In this document: in pieces, positions 12,047 to 24,021 of the stretch
Position numbering within the stretch: the first letter of the stretch is position 1
Layout of the letters: each line of letters starts with the position of its first letter
Assembly: GCF_020283565.1 (NCBI RefSeq)
Contig: NC_060063.1
Location: forward strand, 48,382,856 to 48,446,855
Reading direction: 5' to 3'
Origin: Trifolium pratense
Taxonomy: Eukaryota; Streptophyta; Magnoliopsida; Fabales; Fabaceae
DNA length: 64,000 nucleotides
The notes under the pieces: model-generated
The model's database searches: none
Told to the model about the DNA's origin: nothing
Seen by the model: only the letters and a program-made list of their open reading frames with translations
Translations under genes and position numbers: made by a program

Positions 12047-12987
12047 TAGATCATCTCTCCCCCCAAATTGTGTTTATCGTTTCAAATAAGGTAATTAATT
12101 TGTTGTCCGTCTGTTTGTTTCATTTCCTCACCTTTTTCTTTCATTTGTATATATGTACGGAAAGTACTGTTGAATAAAATTCAACTTTTTTATTAGAATT
12201 TTATGTATGGAATAAAAAATTCAGCTACGCTTTATGTTTTTGGTACCTAGACGAAGTAATAAGCACCATTTGCACACATACATGAACAAATCGTAATTTT
12301 AAATTTAAATTTGGATAAAGTATTGAATCTAATAATATCAACATTTAGTTAAATCCAAACATTATGGACAAACTCGATTTTAGGGCTCGTTTGACCTAGC
12401 TTTTTTTTCCTCTTCTTTCTACTTAAAAGTAAGAAGTTAGGTCAAACAACAATTTAAAGCTACAGTAAAAAAAAAAAAAAGGTTTCTATATTTTAGGAAA
12501 AATTATAATATATTATCAAATACTATATTTTTTAACCATATTATAATAAAAAACAACAACTTTAAACTTTTTTTTTATAAAAAAAAATTAAGATTTACCA
12601 AACAATTTTAACTTTAGTTAAAAAACTATTATTTCTAGCTTTACTATTAAAAGAGCTTCTACACCTAAAAAAAAGTTGGGTCAAACAAACCCTTAATACT
12701 TGTTCATGTGGAATAAATTCAGCTGGGTTTTGTTTATTATAGTAAAGTGATGTAATTGTTTCTGGTGACTTGTTAAGAATGATAAAAAAAAAAGTCATGA
12801 TAACATGTGTCTTAAGAGTACTTGTTAAACTATTCAAATAAAAGAACTTAATTAACTTAACATTAAATAATACAAAAAAAAAAGTTGATTACACAAGTAG
12901 CAAGAAAATATTTCTATATAACAGTGGCGGAATCAGAAAATCATTTGGATGGGCTCTTAAAAAAACTATATTATATAATTTTAAAAT

Positions 12988-13010
12988 ATATATATATATA
13001 TATATATATA
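12988..13010. repeat. (TA)n microsatellite
   Basis: Simple TA repeat directly left of the TIR transposon at 13011; a second TA array (14162-14204) flanks its right end. Confidence 0.9.
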
Positions 13011-14158
13011 GAGTTAGGATCCGTTGACACCAGGTGTCAAATTTTATTTTGACACCAAATCTAAAACGTTCATTTTATTTGATCTAAAGGCCAATAATTA
13101 TTCATTAAAAGGATCACTGAATATACCATGTTCTCACTGCAACTAACTATATTTCCTATATTTTCTCATCTAATTATCGTTCTTTTCTAAATTTGAGATT
13201 CTTTTTATACAAAGAATTATGTCCAACATCGAATTTTATTGCTTGTTCAAAAAACATCGAATTTTATTGCTCTCTTAAATTGCAATAAAGAATTAGAAAG
13301 ATGCAAAGTAAAAAAGTACTATTGTCAAATTCACAAATTTCATGACAAACATGCAATTCATTGTTTTTCTGTCAAAAAAAAAATGCAATTCATTGTTTTA
13401 TGATCTATGTGCTTGATAGTCTAATTAGCATCATGACGTGATTTATGTGTGATATGCAATTTAAGTGTTTTTTTTTTTTTTTTACTTTTGGGTTACATAT
13501 AAGATACTTTTCTTTGTAACAATCTTCCCCTTCTTAATTTTGAAGCAAGGGTTGAGTTCTGCAAAAAATTTCAATGTGATATATGGTTTTTAATTTTTAC
13601 CATGAGTGAACAAAAATAAAAGCTTTTTTAAGGGAGTGATCACTGACTGAAACTGGATTTTTGGATGAAACCAAATCTCTAATTCACTGTCCCTGAGTTC
13701 TTCAAGTTCAATCTCTGCCAGAGTCCTAATTTGATTGTATTTGATCCAAGACAATCCCCTTCCAAACTCCATCTGTTTCCTCTTATTCAAACCCCATAAA
13801 ATCAAAACCGGCAATCCCATAAATAAGCATATTGTCACAATCTCTCTATAGCATATTTAAGAGGATAAAGATCGCTACGATGAAAAATAGCTACTTTGCA
13901 ATCCAAAAATAAAGATAGAATGTTTTGGGACTTATAAGAGAGAGTAATGATCACGTTGAATTATGATTTTTTTTTTTTTTTTTGGACAATGAATTAGAGA
14001 TTTGATTGAGAAAAAATAGGTAATTGAGAATTGATTCACTAAAGATACAATCACATGATATTTTAAGTTAATTGATCACAACTATTGAATTAAAAAATAT
14101 AAACGGATTAGATTTGGTGTCAAAATAAAGTTTGACACCTGGTGTCAACGAATCCTGA

Positions 14159-14161
<3 letters not shown>
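13011..14161. mobile_element. TIR DNA transposon, non-autonomous, about 1.15 kb
   Basis: The ends are inverted copies of about 55 bases, starting GAGT(T/C)AGGAT(C/T)CGTTG and continuing through a near-palindromic GACACCAGGTGTCA and a second GACACCAAATCTA. It is flanked on both sides by TA repeats, so the target duplication cannot be read. No transposase is seen. A minus-strand ORF of 82 residues (13838-13590) lies inside. The superfamily is uncertain; the long TIR would fit a Mutator-like element. Confidence 0.75.
13590..13838 (-). CDS. Small ORF inside the TIR transposon, possible captured gene piece
   Basis: 82 residues on the minus strand, opening with a hydrophobic stretch (LFMGLPVLILWGL, one possible membrane segment) followed by a polar part with ELEELRDSELEIWF. 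I do not recognise the family. It looks less biased than random AT-rich ORFs, but coding is unproven and the ORF is short. Confidence 0.25.
   Translation of the reverse strand: MTICLFMGLPVLILWGLNKRKQMEFGRGLSWIKYNQIRTLAEIELEELRDSELEIWFHPKIQFQSVITPLKKLLFLFTHGKN

Positions 14162-14204
<43 letters not shown>
14162..14204. repeat. (TA)n microsatellite
   Basis: Uninterrupted TA repeat at the right end of the TIR transposon. Confidence 0.95.
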
Positions 14205-14205
<1 letters not shown>

Positions 14206-14442
14206 CATACAAAAATTTAAGTCATAATAAACATCATTTTCACAACCGGAAAATAATAAGCATCATTTTGATCATCAAAAATTAAATTGCATATCTTAAA
14301 ATAATGTTCTGCGTGTGCCAAGTAACTTAAAGTCATAAATATTTTTTAAACTAATACTTGCACAAACTTAATAATCAGAAAATTCAATATATTTATAACA
14401 TGTGCTCTAATACTCTACTACAATATTAGACTACATGTGCCC

Positions 14443-15330
14443 ATCTTACTTCATGAGCGATTTTCTCCTTCCTAGTTCACTTGATGACACTATTGAAAAA
14501 ATTATTGATGCATTTTGGTGGGGTCATGGTGGTGCAAACAGTAAAGGCATTCATTGACGGTCTTGAGAAAAGTTATCAGTTCATAATAACAGCAAAGGGA
14601 TGGGATTTAAGGACATCGCGACTTTCAACCTTGCAATGCTTGACAAACAAGGGTGGAAGCTTCAATTAAATCCTAATAGTCTTGTCTCACGTTTATTTAA
14701 GGTAAGGTATTTTCCTCACAACAATTTCTTAGCATCTTCTGTTGGGCATAATCCGAGTATAGTGTGGAGGAGTATACTCCTTTCGTCCCATAACTTTGAC
14801 GATTAATATTTTTATTGTATAATAGTAAAAAATTATAAAAATTTGATATATTGAAAATACTCATAGCGACGAATCCAACAACATCTTATATGCTAATATT
14901 TATTTTTATTTATTAGTAGAAAACTATGGTCAAAACAAGTTATATGAATAGTGCATATATGTAAAATGGGTCACTCATTTTGAAACGAAGAGAGTATCTA
15001 AAGCTATAAGTTTCTTGTTTGTGTCGGGTCCTGTTGGTGAATTGGTTTAGGGGCTTGTATTCCTATTTTAGAGGAACTTTGGCTTAAGGATGGAGCTTGC
15101 ATCTTGATAGCAAATAATACTATAATGTAGATCATCTTCAAAATGCAACAGTTGAGCACCTCATTGATAGCTTAACTAAGGGGTGGAATCGTGAGACGAT
15201 TAGTACTTTATTTGATCAATAGACACAGGAGCTATTTGTAAAATACCACTGATCCAGCAAGTCAATACGGATAAACTGGTGAGGAAAGTGGAGGCGAATG
15301 GTGAGTAATTTCATCTTTAATTTAGCTCTA

Positions 15331-15361
<31 letters not shown>
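14443..15361 (+). pseudogene. LINE (non-LTR retrotransposon) relic, 3' end of the reverse transcriptase ORF
   Basis: Translation gives the typical region after the plant L1-type reverse transcriptase core: FLLPSSLDD, AFWWGHGG, GMGFKDIATFNLAMLDKQGW, SRLFKVRYFP and GHNPSIVWRS. Two early stops interrupt it just after the FWWGHGG motif. The ORF is then broken by a MITE (14777-14994), and afterwards continues as EEPW-like LKDGACILIANN and DHLQNATVEHLIDSLTKGWN. It ends in a poly(A) run (about 15333-15361), the expected 3' end. It is 5'-truncated and dead. Confidence 0.85.
14777..14994. mobile_element. Stowaway-like MITE inserted in the LINE relic
   Basis: Inverted ends of the CTCCCTCCGTCCCA type (CTCCTTTCGTCCCA at the left, inverted CTCTCTTCGTTTCA at the right) flanked by TA on both sides, as expected of Stowaway/Mariner-type MITEs. 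It splits the LINE coding sequence, so it is younger than the LINE. Confidence 0.8.
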
Positions 15362-15365
<4 letters not shown>

Positions 15366-15640
15366 AAAAAAATTCGTTACATGATAGCACTAATTAAGCC
15401 CCCATAATAAATTAAGGTAGTTTTGATTGCTACCTCTGTCCTTTAAATTTAATGTCACGATTATTAATTTTGGTCGGAAGTTCTTTTAAACTTAATGTGT
15501 GCATATACTATATTATTGTGTTGTTTTTAGTGAATTAATTTCACCTGCTTTCTGATTAATCTTAAAAAGCACTTGACCTATAAAGGAGGGGCACATCATG
15601 GGGTGGAGACATATAATAGCCACTACAACCTTGAATTTAA

Positions 15641-15915
15641 GAGTACTACTTATTCCTAATTTATAAGATATTTTGGTAAAATTGTGTTGTTACATTTTAG
15701 AACACCATTTTCAAAGTTCAAGATGCATTAATTTAATTTTTTTATAAAAATACTCTTGATTAAATAAAAAAAGTAAAATAATACTATTTCTCTCTTTTAA
15801 TAATTGAAGAGTAATTTTAGGAAGAGAAAATATATTATTGAGAAATTTATAATGCAAAAGATACTTTTATTAATTCTTGTAATTTTGTGAAATTGGTCTT
15901 AACGGGTGGAGAGTA
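15641..15915. other. Spacer between the two copies of the duplicated segment
   Basis: AT-rich, non-coding; it joins the end of copy A to the start of copy B and has no match that I can see elsewhere in the window. Confidence 0.4.
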
Positions 15916-17064
15916 TAGATCATTTCTCCCCCCAAATTGTGTTGTCTGTCTGTGTTGTCACCTGCTCACCTTTTCTAGGAAAATTCTTTGATAGACACAA
16001 ATATAAATACGAGGTGTTAGGCACACTCACATAAACAAGCAAAAATTAAAGAGAAAAGAAATAAAATGACGTTGATTGATGTGATTATATTAATTTTGAT
16101 TTAAATTTTTGAATTAGTGTGTGTGCGCCCAAATAATATATGATTTGGGTTTGTGTCTATCCAAGTTTTTCTCCCTTTTCTATCATTTGTATATATGTAC
16201 GGGAAGTACTATTGAATAAAATTCAGCCTTTTTTTTTTATTAGAATTTGATGTGTGGAATAAAATACAGCTACATATTTATGTTTTTGATTTGTAGATGA
16301 AGTGAGAAGTACCACTTGCACACATACATGACCGTATTTAGAGTTTAAACCTCGATAAAACTGTTGAATCTAATAATTTGAACATCGTTGGTTGAATCCA
16401 AACATTATAGATAACGATGATTTATTTTTAATATTTATTGTTCACATAAAATAAATTCAATTGGTTTTTGTTAATTGTTTTCAATGACATGTAAAGAATG
16501 ATAAAAAAAAATCATGTTAACATATTTTCTAGGGCACGTGATAAATATCCAAATAAAAAACTTAACATTAAACAATACGGAGCATAAGAAATTTAATTTT
16601 ACAAAAGTTAAGAATACATGTACCAAAAAAATATTTCTATATTAAACTTAAACTCATTAATTAACATGTGTCTAACATTTTCTCCTAAAAAAATTGAAAA
16701 ATATTAATATGTGCTCTAAAGGCACACGATAAGTTGTCAAATGTGAAAATTCTATCTTATAAAAAGTACATTCAATTTCTAAAAAAAATAATTACATGGA
16801 TAACACTTATTAAGCCCCCCTAATAAATTAAAGTAGTTTGATAGCTACCTTTGTCCTTTAAATGTAATGTCATGATGATTAATTTTGGTTGGAAGTTCTT
16901 TTAAACTTAATGCATGTTTGCTTATATTATTATATTATTATTGTGTTGTTTTTAATGGATTAATTTCACCTGCTTTCTGATTAATCTTAAAAAGCAATTG
17001 ACCTAAAAAGGAGAGGCACATCATGGGGTGGAGACATATATAGCCACTACAACCTTGAATTTAA
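15916..17064. repeat. Tandem segmental duplication, copy B
   Basis: Matches copy A from 'tagatcat(c/t)tctcccccc' to 'ccactacaaccttgaattt' and keeps the layout without the 2.44-kb insertions. It carries its own MITE (15988-16164), absent from copy A. Base changes and small indels are common between the copies, so the duplication is not recent. Confidence 0.8.
15988..16164. mobile_element. MITE present only in copy B
   Basis: Inverted ends TTG(G)ATAGACACAAA about 175 bases apart; the sequence is missing from the matching point in copy A (after 'cacctttt'), which shows directly that it is an insertion. Confidence 0.75.
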
Positions 17065-19870
17065 CCTTGGTGGTCCTCAGTTGAGCAAATAGTTTTTCTT
17101 ATTTGACACATTTAAGGAATAGTTAAAGTTTCAAAAAAATTTTGTTACGATGAAGTCAGAGATGATCGAATCTATGACCTCCTTCACTACTAGACCAAAT
17201 CTAGTGGTTTGTAAAAAAACTAAATTTATACATGATACAAATATAAATTACTTGTACACTATATAATTGGCTTCTTCATCCATCGCCATCTTTTCAAAAA
17301 ATATTTTGGGTATTACATTTCATAGCAAGAAAAGGAGATAAAAATGAGTTAAGTTTCTCTCGATTTTTTATTATTTCTATTTTCATCATTACTAAAGTTT
17401 TTTTATAATTCGAGGTGTATAAAAGATATTTAAAATCATTTAATGTCACTTTTTTGTATATATATTTGCAAAACTATATAGTAACAGAGGAAATGAAAAT
17501 AATAAAAAATGAAGAGAATTCCTTTTAAAAAAAAAAACGCCTAGCTAAACGTCATTCAAATCAATTTTTACTATTTGATCAATATGTCTCACCATATTTC
17601 AATTAATTCAATAGTTGAAACTAAACTTATGCATAATACAAAAATATATTATTTGTGCACTATACAAATTACGGCTTCTTCTATCGCCATCTCATAGCAA
17701 TAAAATGAGAAAGAAACGCTTAACTAAACGCCATTCAAATCAATTTTAATACATTTGTTGTCGTATTTGTGGCAGTTTCAAGCACAACACTGTCACAAAT
17801 TTAGGTTTGGGAATTTCTTGGAGATGGCCCAAGAATTTAAGAAAACAAATGTCGTGAAGACACATATGTACATCAATTGTTGACAATATTGACATAATAT
17901 TGGAAAATATTATTTAAAAAATGGGTGCCAATTATTGGTTCATTGTTTACGGTTTGACATATTGTCCCAATTTTTCATTGAGGCGTCATGGAAAAAGTAC
18001 TGAAAGGATCATTTTACACTACACCATAAAGACTAAGCAAAATTTTTGCCAACAAAAGTAGAAACACGTTATGTCTCATTAAGTTGATTGCTACTCCAAT
18101 GAAAGCATCATAGAGACCTAAGGCCATGTTTGAAGAAAATTGATACTTCTGTCATTTTCATTGTCTCTGTCAATTAAAAAGAAAATTTATTATTTTGTAC
18201 TACAATTACCATGCAAATAGACAATCTTCTTGATATGCTATTCAATTGAAGCTGAAATTTGATTCACCGAATCACGCATTTAGGACATCGGTGACTATTT
18301 GATTAAGATCAATGGATATATAAAAAACAAATTATTCTATTTGATTTCTTTTTTGTATAAAAAGTGGGCAAAGTTCAAAAAAGAAAAAAAAAAAAGTTAC
18401 GGAACTAAGCTAACATTTTGAGGCATGCAAGCGTCAGGAATATCGTAGAAAAGGACACGTTGGAGCTTTCTAGGAAGAGTTTACATTACATGCAAATCGA
18501 AAGAGTTCAAATTAAAACTAAAATAAGCTAGCCAATTGGTTGATTTGTTTCCTTCATGCCATGCATATATGTATGGATGATTTAAACTTGCCAATTCATG
18601 CTCTTAAGGTCACGAATGCGCCGAATCAAAGTAGAAATATTTTCGTTAGCATTGCAATTTCTTGTTACCACGTCGACTAAAACCTTAACTTCGAGTCAGT
18701 TTTAACTTGAAGATGAGTAATTCTATATCTCCGAGCTAAATATTAATTCATTCTCATATACATGCCCCCACCGATGCATGGACATAGACATTTAAGCAAG
18801 TATCACTGCTATTTGAAGACCGTCGCACCTTATACTCTATTTGATCTTTATCTTTATTATAATGAAAGGCTTGAAAAAGCATCATTAGTCATTTTAACTT
18901 TTTGAATAATTTTAAAAATATACTATTATGGAAAACTCTGAAGCATTTTAAAATACATCTAATAAACAATTAAATATAAATAAAGTCTAATTTTTGAATC
19001 AGAGCCATCTGATACTAATCAGACGACTGCTGATATTTTGAATGTGTGAATTCGTGATTGACCGACTATACAGGAGCCCGTCCAAGACAATTAGGAACAA
19101 ACGTTTAACTATTTCCATCTTCTCTCTTCTTTTTATTTTTCAATTCTTAGAAGTATTTATCTTATAGAGTCTCGCATTGAGTAGAGAAAAGTACTCTATG
19201 TGATATATAAGTATTAGATGATAAATTTATATTTGCCTAAAAGATGATAGATGATGAAGTTGGTGTTCACAAAGGAACAAAGAGCATTGAAGAAAAGAAG
19301 ATCAAATGTTAGTCAACAAGATGCGATCAACATAAACATTGCTTGGTTTTACATTCAAACCGAAGGATTGTCGATTCTTGATACTTTTAAGATAATGAGT
19401 AGTTTTTATACTCATGGTGTAATCATGGCTTTTTGAATTTTGAATGAATGAAATATCTACGTATTTACCAAGAAAGGAAGAAAATGATCGAATCAAACCT
19501 TTCCATTTTAATATTTACTTAATTGATTAACGGTCGTACTACAATTACCTGATGGAAGTATAGGATAATTGAGATTATAATTATTGCATAATCAAACTTT
19601 AATTTTAGTCTTTCAATAATTTACTTTTGTTATGCTTTACACTTTTCTTGAATTTAACTCTTTGTGTAACCTAATTAACAAAGTGTTAATTTAAGAAAAT
19701 GAATATAAATCATGAACGACCAAATATGAGCAACACTGAAGAGAAATCAATTACTCATACTTGTATTCTTTGAGAGTTGGAGCCCATAAATTTTGTACCT
19801 TATAGATGGCCCAACATATATTCAGCACTTGGGATTTTTTATTTATTTTTAATTGGACTATGGACTTTGA
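17065..19870. other. AT-rich intergenic spacer
   Basis: No convincing gene. A local direct repeat is visible: about 17226-17350 resembles 17618-17710 (phrases with 'cttcttc...atcgccatct'), and 17536-17570 resembles 17714-17750. ORFs near 19250-19500 are short, overlap on both strands and match nothing known to me. Confidence 0.4.
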
Positions 19871-20160
19871 TCTTCACTTGTGGTTGTGGGAGAATTTTTC
19901 TCTTCCTCCCCCCTTGAAATTTCCGATTTTGCTCCTAAGAATAAAGTTCGGAACATAGTTTTTCAAAAAAAAAAAGTAGTTTTAAAAAAAAGTACATAAC
20001 GCTTAGTAAAAAAAAAGAGTTCATAACAGCATGTCCCATGTTAAAGCACACTAAAAAAAATCGGAATCTATGTTTCGAACATTATTCCCAGGAGCAAAAA
20101 TGAATTTTCAGGGGGGTAAGAGAATGATGGGGTAGTAAGAGAAACCTTCCTTGTGGGAGA
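19870..20160. mobile_element. Palindromic MITE, first of three in a row
   Basis: The left part (gagaatttttctcttcctcc, then 'ttccgattttgctcc') is mirrored on the opposite strand at the right ('ggagcaaaaatgaatttt', 'ggtaagagaa'). The middle carries inverted 'gttcggaacata' and 'tatgtttcgaac'. Non-coding. Confidence 0.6.
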
Positions 20161-20203
20161 GTAGAGATAGCTCAATGTTTCATTTGGGCCATTGGTAAAA
20201 AAA

Positions 20204-20462
20204 AGTGATATTTTCTCTTCCCCCCTCCCATGAATCTTTTATACCCCCCAATATTCCAATTTTGCCCTTGCAGAAACATTCGGTTCACAGAAACTGAAAT
20301 TTTTCTAGTGCAAATTCAGAGTAAATTTCGGTTTTTAGAAACCGAAATTTGTTTTCAAGGCAAAAAAAAACTTCGGTTTCTACGAACCGAAGTTTTTTCA
20401 AGGGCAAAATTGGAAATTTAAGGGGGATAAAAGATTCATGGGGGGTGGGGAGAGAAAATATC
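20204..20462. mobile_element. Palindromic MITE, second of three
   Basis: Strong inverted repeat: GATATTTTCTCT followed by C-rich sequence and CATGAATCTTTTAT at the left, the complement at the right. It includes 'ccaattttgcccttg' and its mirror. The centre has several inverted copies of 'ttcggtttctacgaaccgaa'-like sequence. Confidence 0.7.
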
Positions 20463-20561
20463 AAAAACAGTTTTTTGGGCTAATGGGTTAAAACTGACTT
20501 GCTCAAATTGACCAAACAAGCTTTGGGGCTAAGCCAGCAAGTACTATGTCTGTTTAAAATT

Positions 20562-20818
20562 AGAATTTTTCTCTCAACACCCTCCCCTCTCCGAATTTCT
20601 ATTTTTTCCCTCGAAAAAAATCTTCATAATGCATTTTCTGAAGTTTTTCTAGTTTAGATTTGGAAAAAATACGAAAAACACGGGGAAAAAATACTCCAAA
20701 GTTTTTATTCGAGGCAAAAAAAAATCAAAAATATGTTCTGAAATTTTTATTCAAAGACAAAAATGGAAATTCAGGGAGGGGGGAGAGTAGTGGGGGAAGA
20801 GAAAAAATCTTAAATTTA
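20562..20818. mobile_element. Palindromic MITE, third of three
   Basis: Left 'agaatttttctctc...ccctcccctctcc' is mirrored by 'gggaggggggagagtagtgggggaagagaaaaaatct' in part at the right; the 'atttctattttt' and 'aaaaatggaaatt' pieces also pair. It resembles its two neighbours in layout, so the three are probably related. Confidence 0.6.
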
Positions 20819-21245
20819 TTTCCCTTCTACTAAAAAAATTCATTTCATGTATACATGTAAAACCCTTGTTTGAACTCTTCAATTCAATTTGTGAGTTTTT
20901 ATTGAAATAAAAGTGTGCCTAGGATTTGGTTGCTCATAAGTTAGCTACGACGACCAATTCATGGGCTAGTCGCAGTGTTTTATATTCGATCCCTCCTTAT
21001 ATTGAAAATAAGTTGATAAATGAAATGAGTTAAGTTTATGTGTGTAAAAAAAGTGTCCACAACCCACACTAATATTTCAACCTTTCTCAAAGTATACTAC
21101 TACTAATGTGCAAAGCTGTTTTTTGGTTAAAAAAATGTAAAATGTTGTACGGTAGAATAAACCAAAGTAATTACTGAAATAATAAATGCTAAATAAATAA
21201 TTTTTCATTACACCAAGCCAATTTGACAAACCATATTACAACTAA

Positions 21246-21411
21246 AATATATTGTCCCTCTACCAATCGTTAGTTGGTTCAGTGGTGATTGACGCTGAAC
21301 TTGATAACTAAGGAGGACCACGGTTCGATCCCTCGCAACTACAATTGAGAGGGGCTGAAGCCACTTGATGCTAGAACTGACTCCCAAACCAGATTCAACT
21401 TATGGTGAAAG

Positions 21412-21463
<52 letters not shown>

Positions 21464-21470
21464 CCCTCTA
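21246..21470 (+). mobile_element. tRNA-derived SINE with (AT)n tail and target-site duplication
   Basis: The head contains a B box (GGTTCGATCCC near 21322) and an A-box-like tagttggttcagtgg. The body has 'gaagccacttgatgctagaac', and the tail is a TA microsatellite (about 21414-21458). The 16-base phrase ATATATTGTCCCTCTA stands directly left of the element and again after the tail, a clean target-site duplication that proves retroposition. Confidence 0.85.
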
Positions 21471-23880
21471 TTCCAACATTAAGTTTCTCTACAATCCCTT
21501 CGTCACAAATAAAAATCACCTATATATTATTCCTCCCTAAATTTTTTTCATTAGTTTAGTTTTCTTTTAATGTATATATTGCTCCCACATCATAAAAATT
21601 CTAACTCCGTCACCAATTGTATTTGTTATTAAGACTAACACATTTTAATCGTAAAAGAAGTATAAAATTATAAGTTTGAACCTAAATCTTTGCATATATG
21701 TTCTTACAATTAGCAACAGAACTGTAAAATTTAATTTAAGAATTTGTATTATTTAGGTTAATATTTACATTACTTTATTTGAATTAGATACTGTATTTTG
21801 GCCTAAATGGAGAGAATAAAAATGGGGAGGGAGAAGCATTGGTTAAGTAAAGTGGGTATTCGTCAAAAAAAAAAAAAAGTAAAGTGGGTACCAAACAAAA
21901 TTGTGAATCGAATTAAGCAACCAATATGTAGTATTAAATATTAATACATTATAAAGAATTAGGTGACCAAAATCCTGTCCTTATACCAAAATTCAATATC
22001 ATGAATGAAATGAAAACAATGATGGACTACCATGAGATCCTCCCATTTCCACGAAAGGAAAAGAAAATCACCCCACATACTCAAATATATTTGAGTTTGA
22101 CACAAAATGCCATCAACCCTTTATTTTTCAACAAAAAACTTTTATATAATACAATACCAATACAACAATTAAAAACACTATAACTTTAGATTTTAAAATA
22201 TATAAAAGTAAAGATTTTGTAAAAAATATATACAAAAAATTAAATATAAAATTGTATATTACTATCTTACTTTTTTAATATTTATTTATTGTTGTCGATA
22301 AAAAACACAATGTATACATAAATAATAATTGTCCTTTATACATTTCTATTGAACTTGTGAGTTAAGAAAACAAACACACGAGTTAGGCCACTAGATTCGG
22401 TGTAATGGTAAGAAATTTGGGTAGTATGCACAAGATCTTAAATTCGATCTTCATTGCCAACATTATAAAAAAAAAGTCTTGAAGAACGCAGATTGCCTAA
22501 CGATACTTCAATACTCAATTACAATTTAGGAGATTGGTGATAGTCCAATCTAAATCTCAAGCAATTTTCAATTTCTTTTCATTATTAACAAAATCAAACT
22601 TGATATCTAGATTACTCTATCTCAATCAAATGGTCACACATTATATTACTGCGTGATTGCGTGCTCTCAATAACTACAAACAATTTGAATCAAAATTCCC
22701 TGTTAAAAGGATTTCACGCAATTTCATACTCCAAGAGCATGTTTATCTCTGAATTCTTAAATTGGGATTCTTAACACTATTCACATAGGTCCTACTGTGC
22801 CACGTAAGATTAAGCAACTCTTAAGGGTTCAGACACATATTTTGCTCCATCCATTGATTCTTATTTTAGGGTACTTGACACTATTCATCAGGTCTCACAA
22901 TATCATATATATTTATATTATTTGTTTATGCCGATTAAAATCAAGTCTTAATTCATTATGATATAGTTAATATTTAAATGAGTATGTTATAAATAAAATT
23001 GAACAAGGTAAATTTAAAAATAAAAAAGAAGATACATTATATATTATATTACATATTTAAAGAAGAAAAGATTAAAAAGGGAAAATCTTTGTGCATAAAA
23101 AAAGATAAAAAAAAAACAATATCTTCCTGAAATTGTATTTCAGTATTGCATAAAAAAAATTTCTTCCTAATTTTAGGAATCAGAATAACAAAATAATTTT
23201 CGGAAGCTGTCGTCGCTCCACCGTGTTCAGTTAGCCACCGATCTGTGTACTCTCTATCCCACCGCCACACCACCAGATCTTCGTCCTCTCTCTTCACGGT
23301 CTCATATCTCGTTCTCTTTTCTTTCTTTCTCTTTCTCTGAATTTTTGGGTAAAGTTTGGATTTTTGTTTTTTTTTGGTTTTCTCTAGGAATTTGTTTGTT
23401 TGGTTTGTTGGATGCGATTCAATTAATTTTTGCTTAGTTTTGATTGTTTTTGGTGAGGAATGAAACAGAAAAAAATGTATAATTAAATGTAAGAATTGAA
23501 TCCTTACCCAAGTATCTTTCCTTAAAAATAAAAATTAAACACCGCCACATATACTCCCTCCAACGACAACTAAATATAAGGATTAAATACTTAGTCACTA
23601 AGTATCTTCCGATAAATTTGTAAGTTGATCTAATATCAATTATTGACTTAAGATTGTAAAGTTCAAATTTTAAACAGTAAAAATAATCTTAACCCTCAAT
23701 TTAAAATCAAACAATTCAATTCCAAATCTATTACATTTCATAGATTCATAGTTGATTATTTATTTGCCTTTTTTATCAGTATTTTTCAATTTGAAATTAT
23801 TTTTGTCCCCACCAAGAGAGGGAACCCTATTACGTTGCCACGCCACGCTACCCAAACAGGAAACACCCAAACTCCACACT
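21471..23880. other. Intergenic spacer upstream of the SMPD4-like gene
   Basis: AT-rich. A SINE-like head with 'ggtgtaatggtaag' and 'aattcgatctt' is seen at about 22385-22470 but is weak. At 22735-22900 is a 'tgtttatctctgaattctta' repeat of MITE type. At 23195-23400 there is a C/T-rich patch followed by a possible donor 'gggtaaag', which looks like an orphan 5'-leader exon of some gene. Confidence 0.4.
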
Positions 23881-23892
23881 CTTCTCTTCCTC

Positions 23893-23900
23893 CATAAAAG
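23893..23900 (+). promoter_or_regulatory. TATA-like box of the SMPD4-like gene
   Basis: CATAAAAG about 125 bases before the ATG at 24022, followed by a C/T-rich leader, which is common in plant core promoters. Confidence 0.4.
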
Positions 23901-24021
23901 GGCGCCATTTGCTTTTTCTTATTTCTCTCTTTCTCTCATTTTCAAATCACAATTCACAAACATTCTCATTTCTAAAACCTCTTTTCCCTTTCCTCTCTTC
24001 AAAACCCTAATCACTTCCACA

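Larger units (their letters stand above)
12047..15640. repeat. Tandem segmental duplication, copy A (with insertions)
   Basis: Bases 12047-12920 match 15916-16620, and 15362-15640 match 16780-17064, in the same order and orientation. Copy A therefore holds about 2.44 kb (about 12922-15361) that copy B lacks. That extra DNA contains a TIR transposon and a LINE with poly(A) tail. No gene belongs to the duplicated sequence itself. Confidence 0.8.

Noticed and set aside
19251..19496. Overlapping ORFs on both strands near 19.3 kb
   Set aside because: Short, no family resemblance, no splice or promoter context; probably chance.
23049..23297. Minus-strand 82-residue ORF upstream of the SMPD4-like gene
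   Set aside because: The plus strand here looks like a C/T-rich leader exon; the ORF is its antisense and has no recognisable domain.
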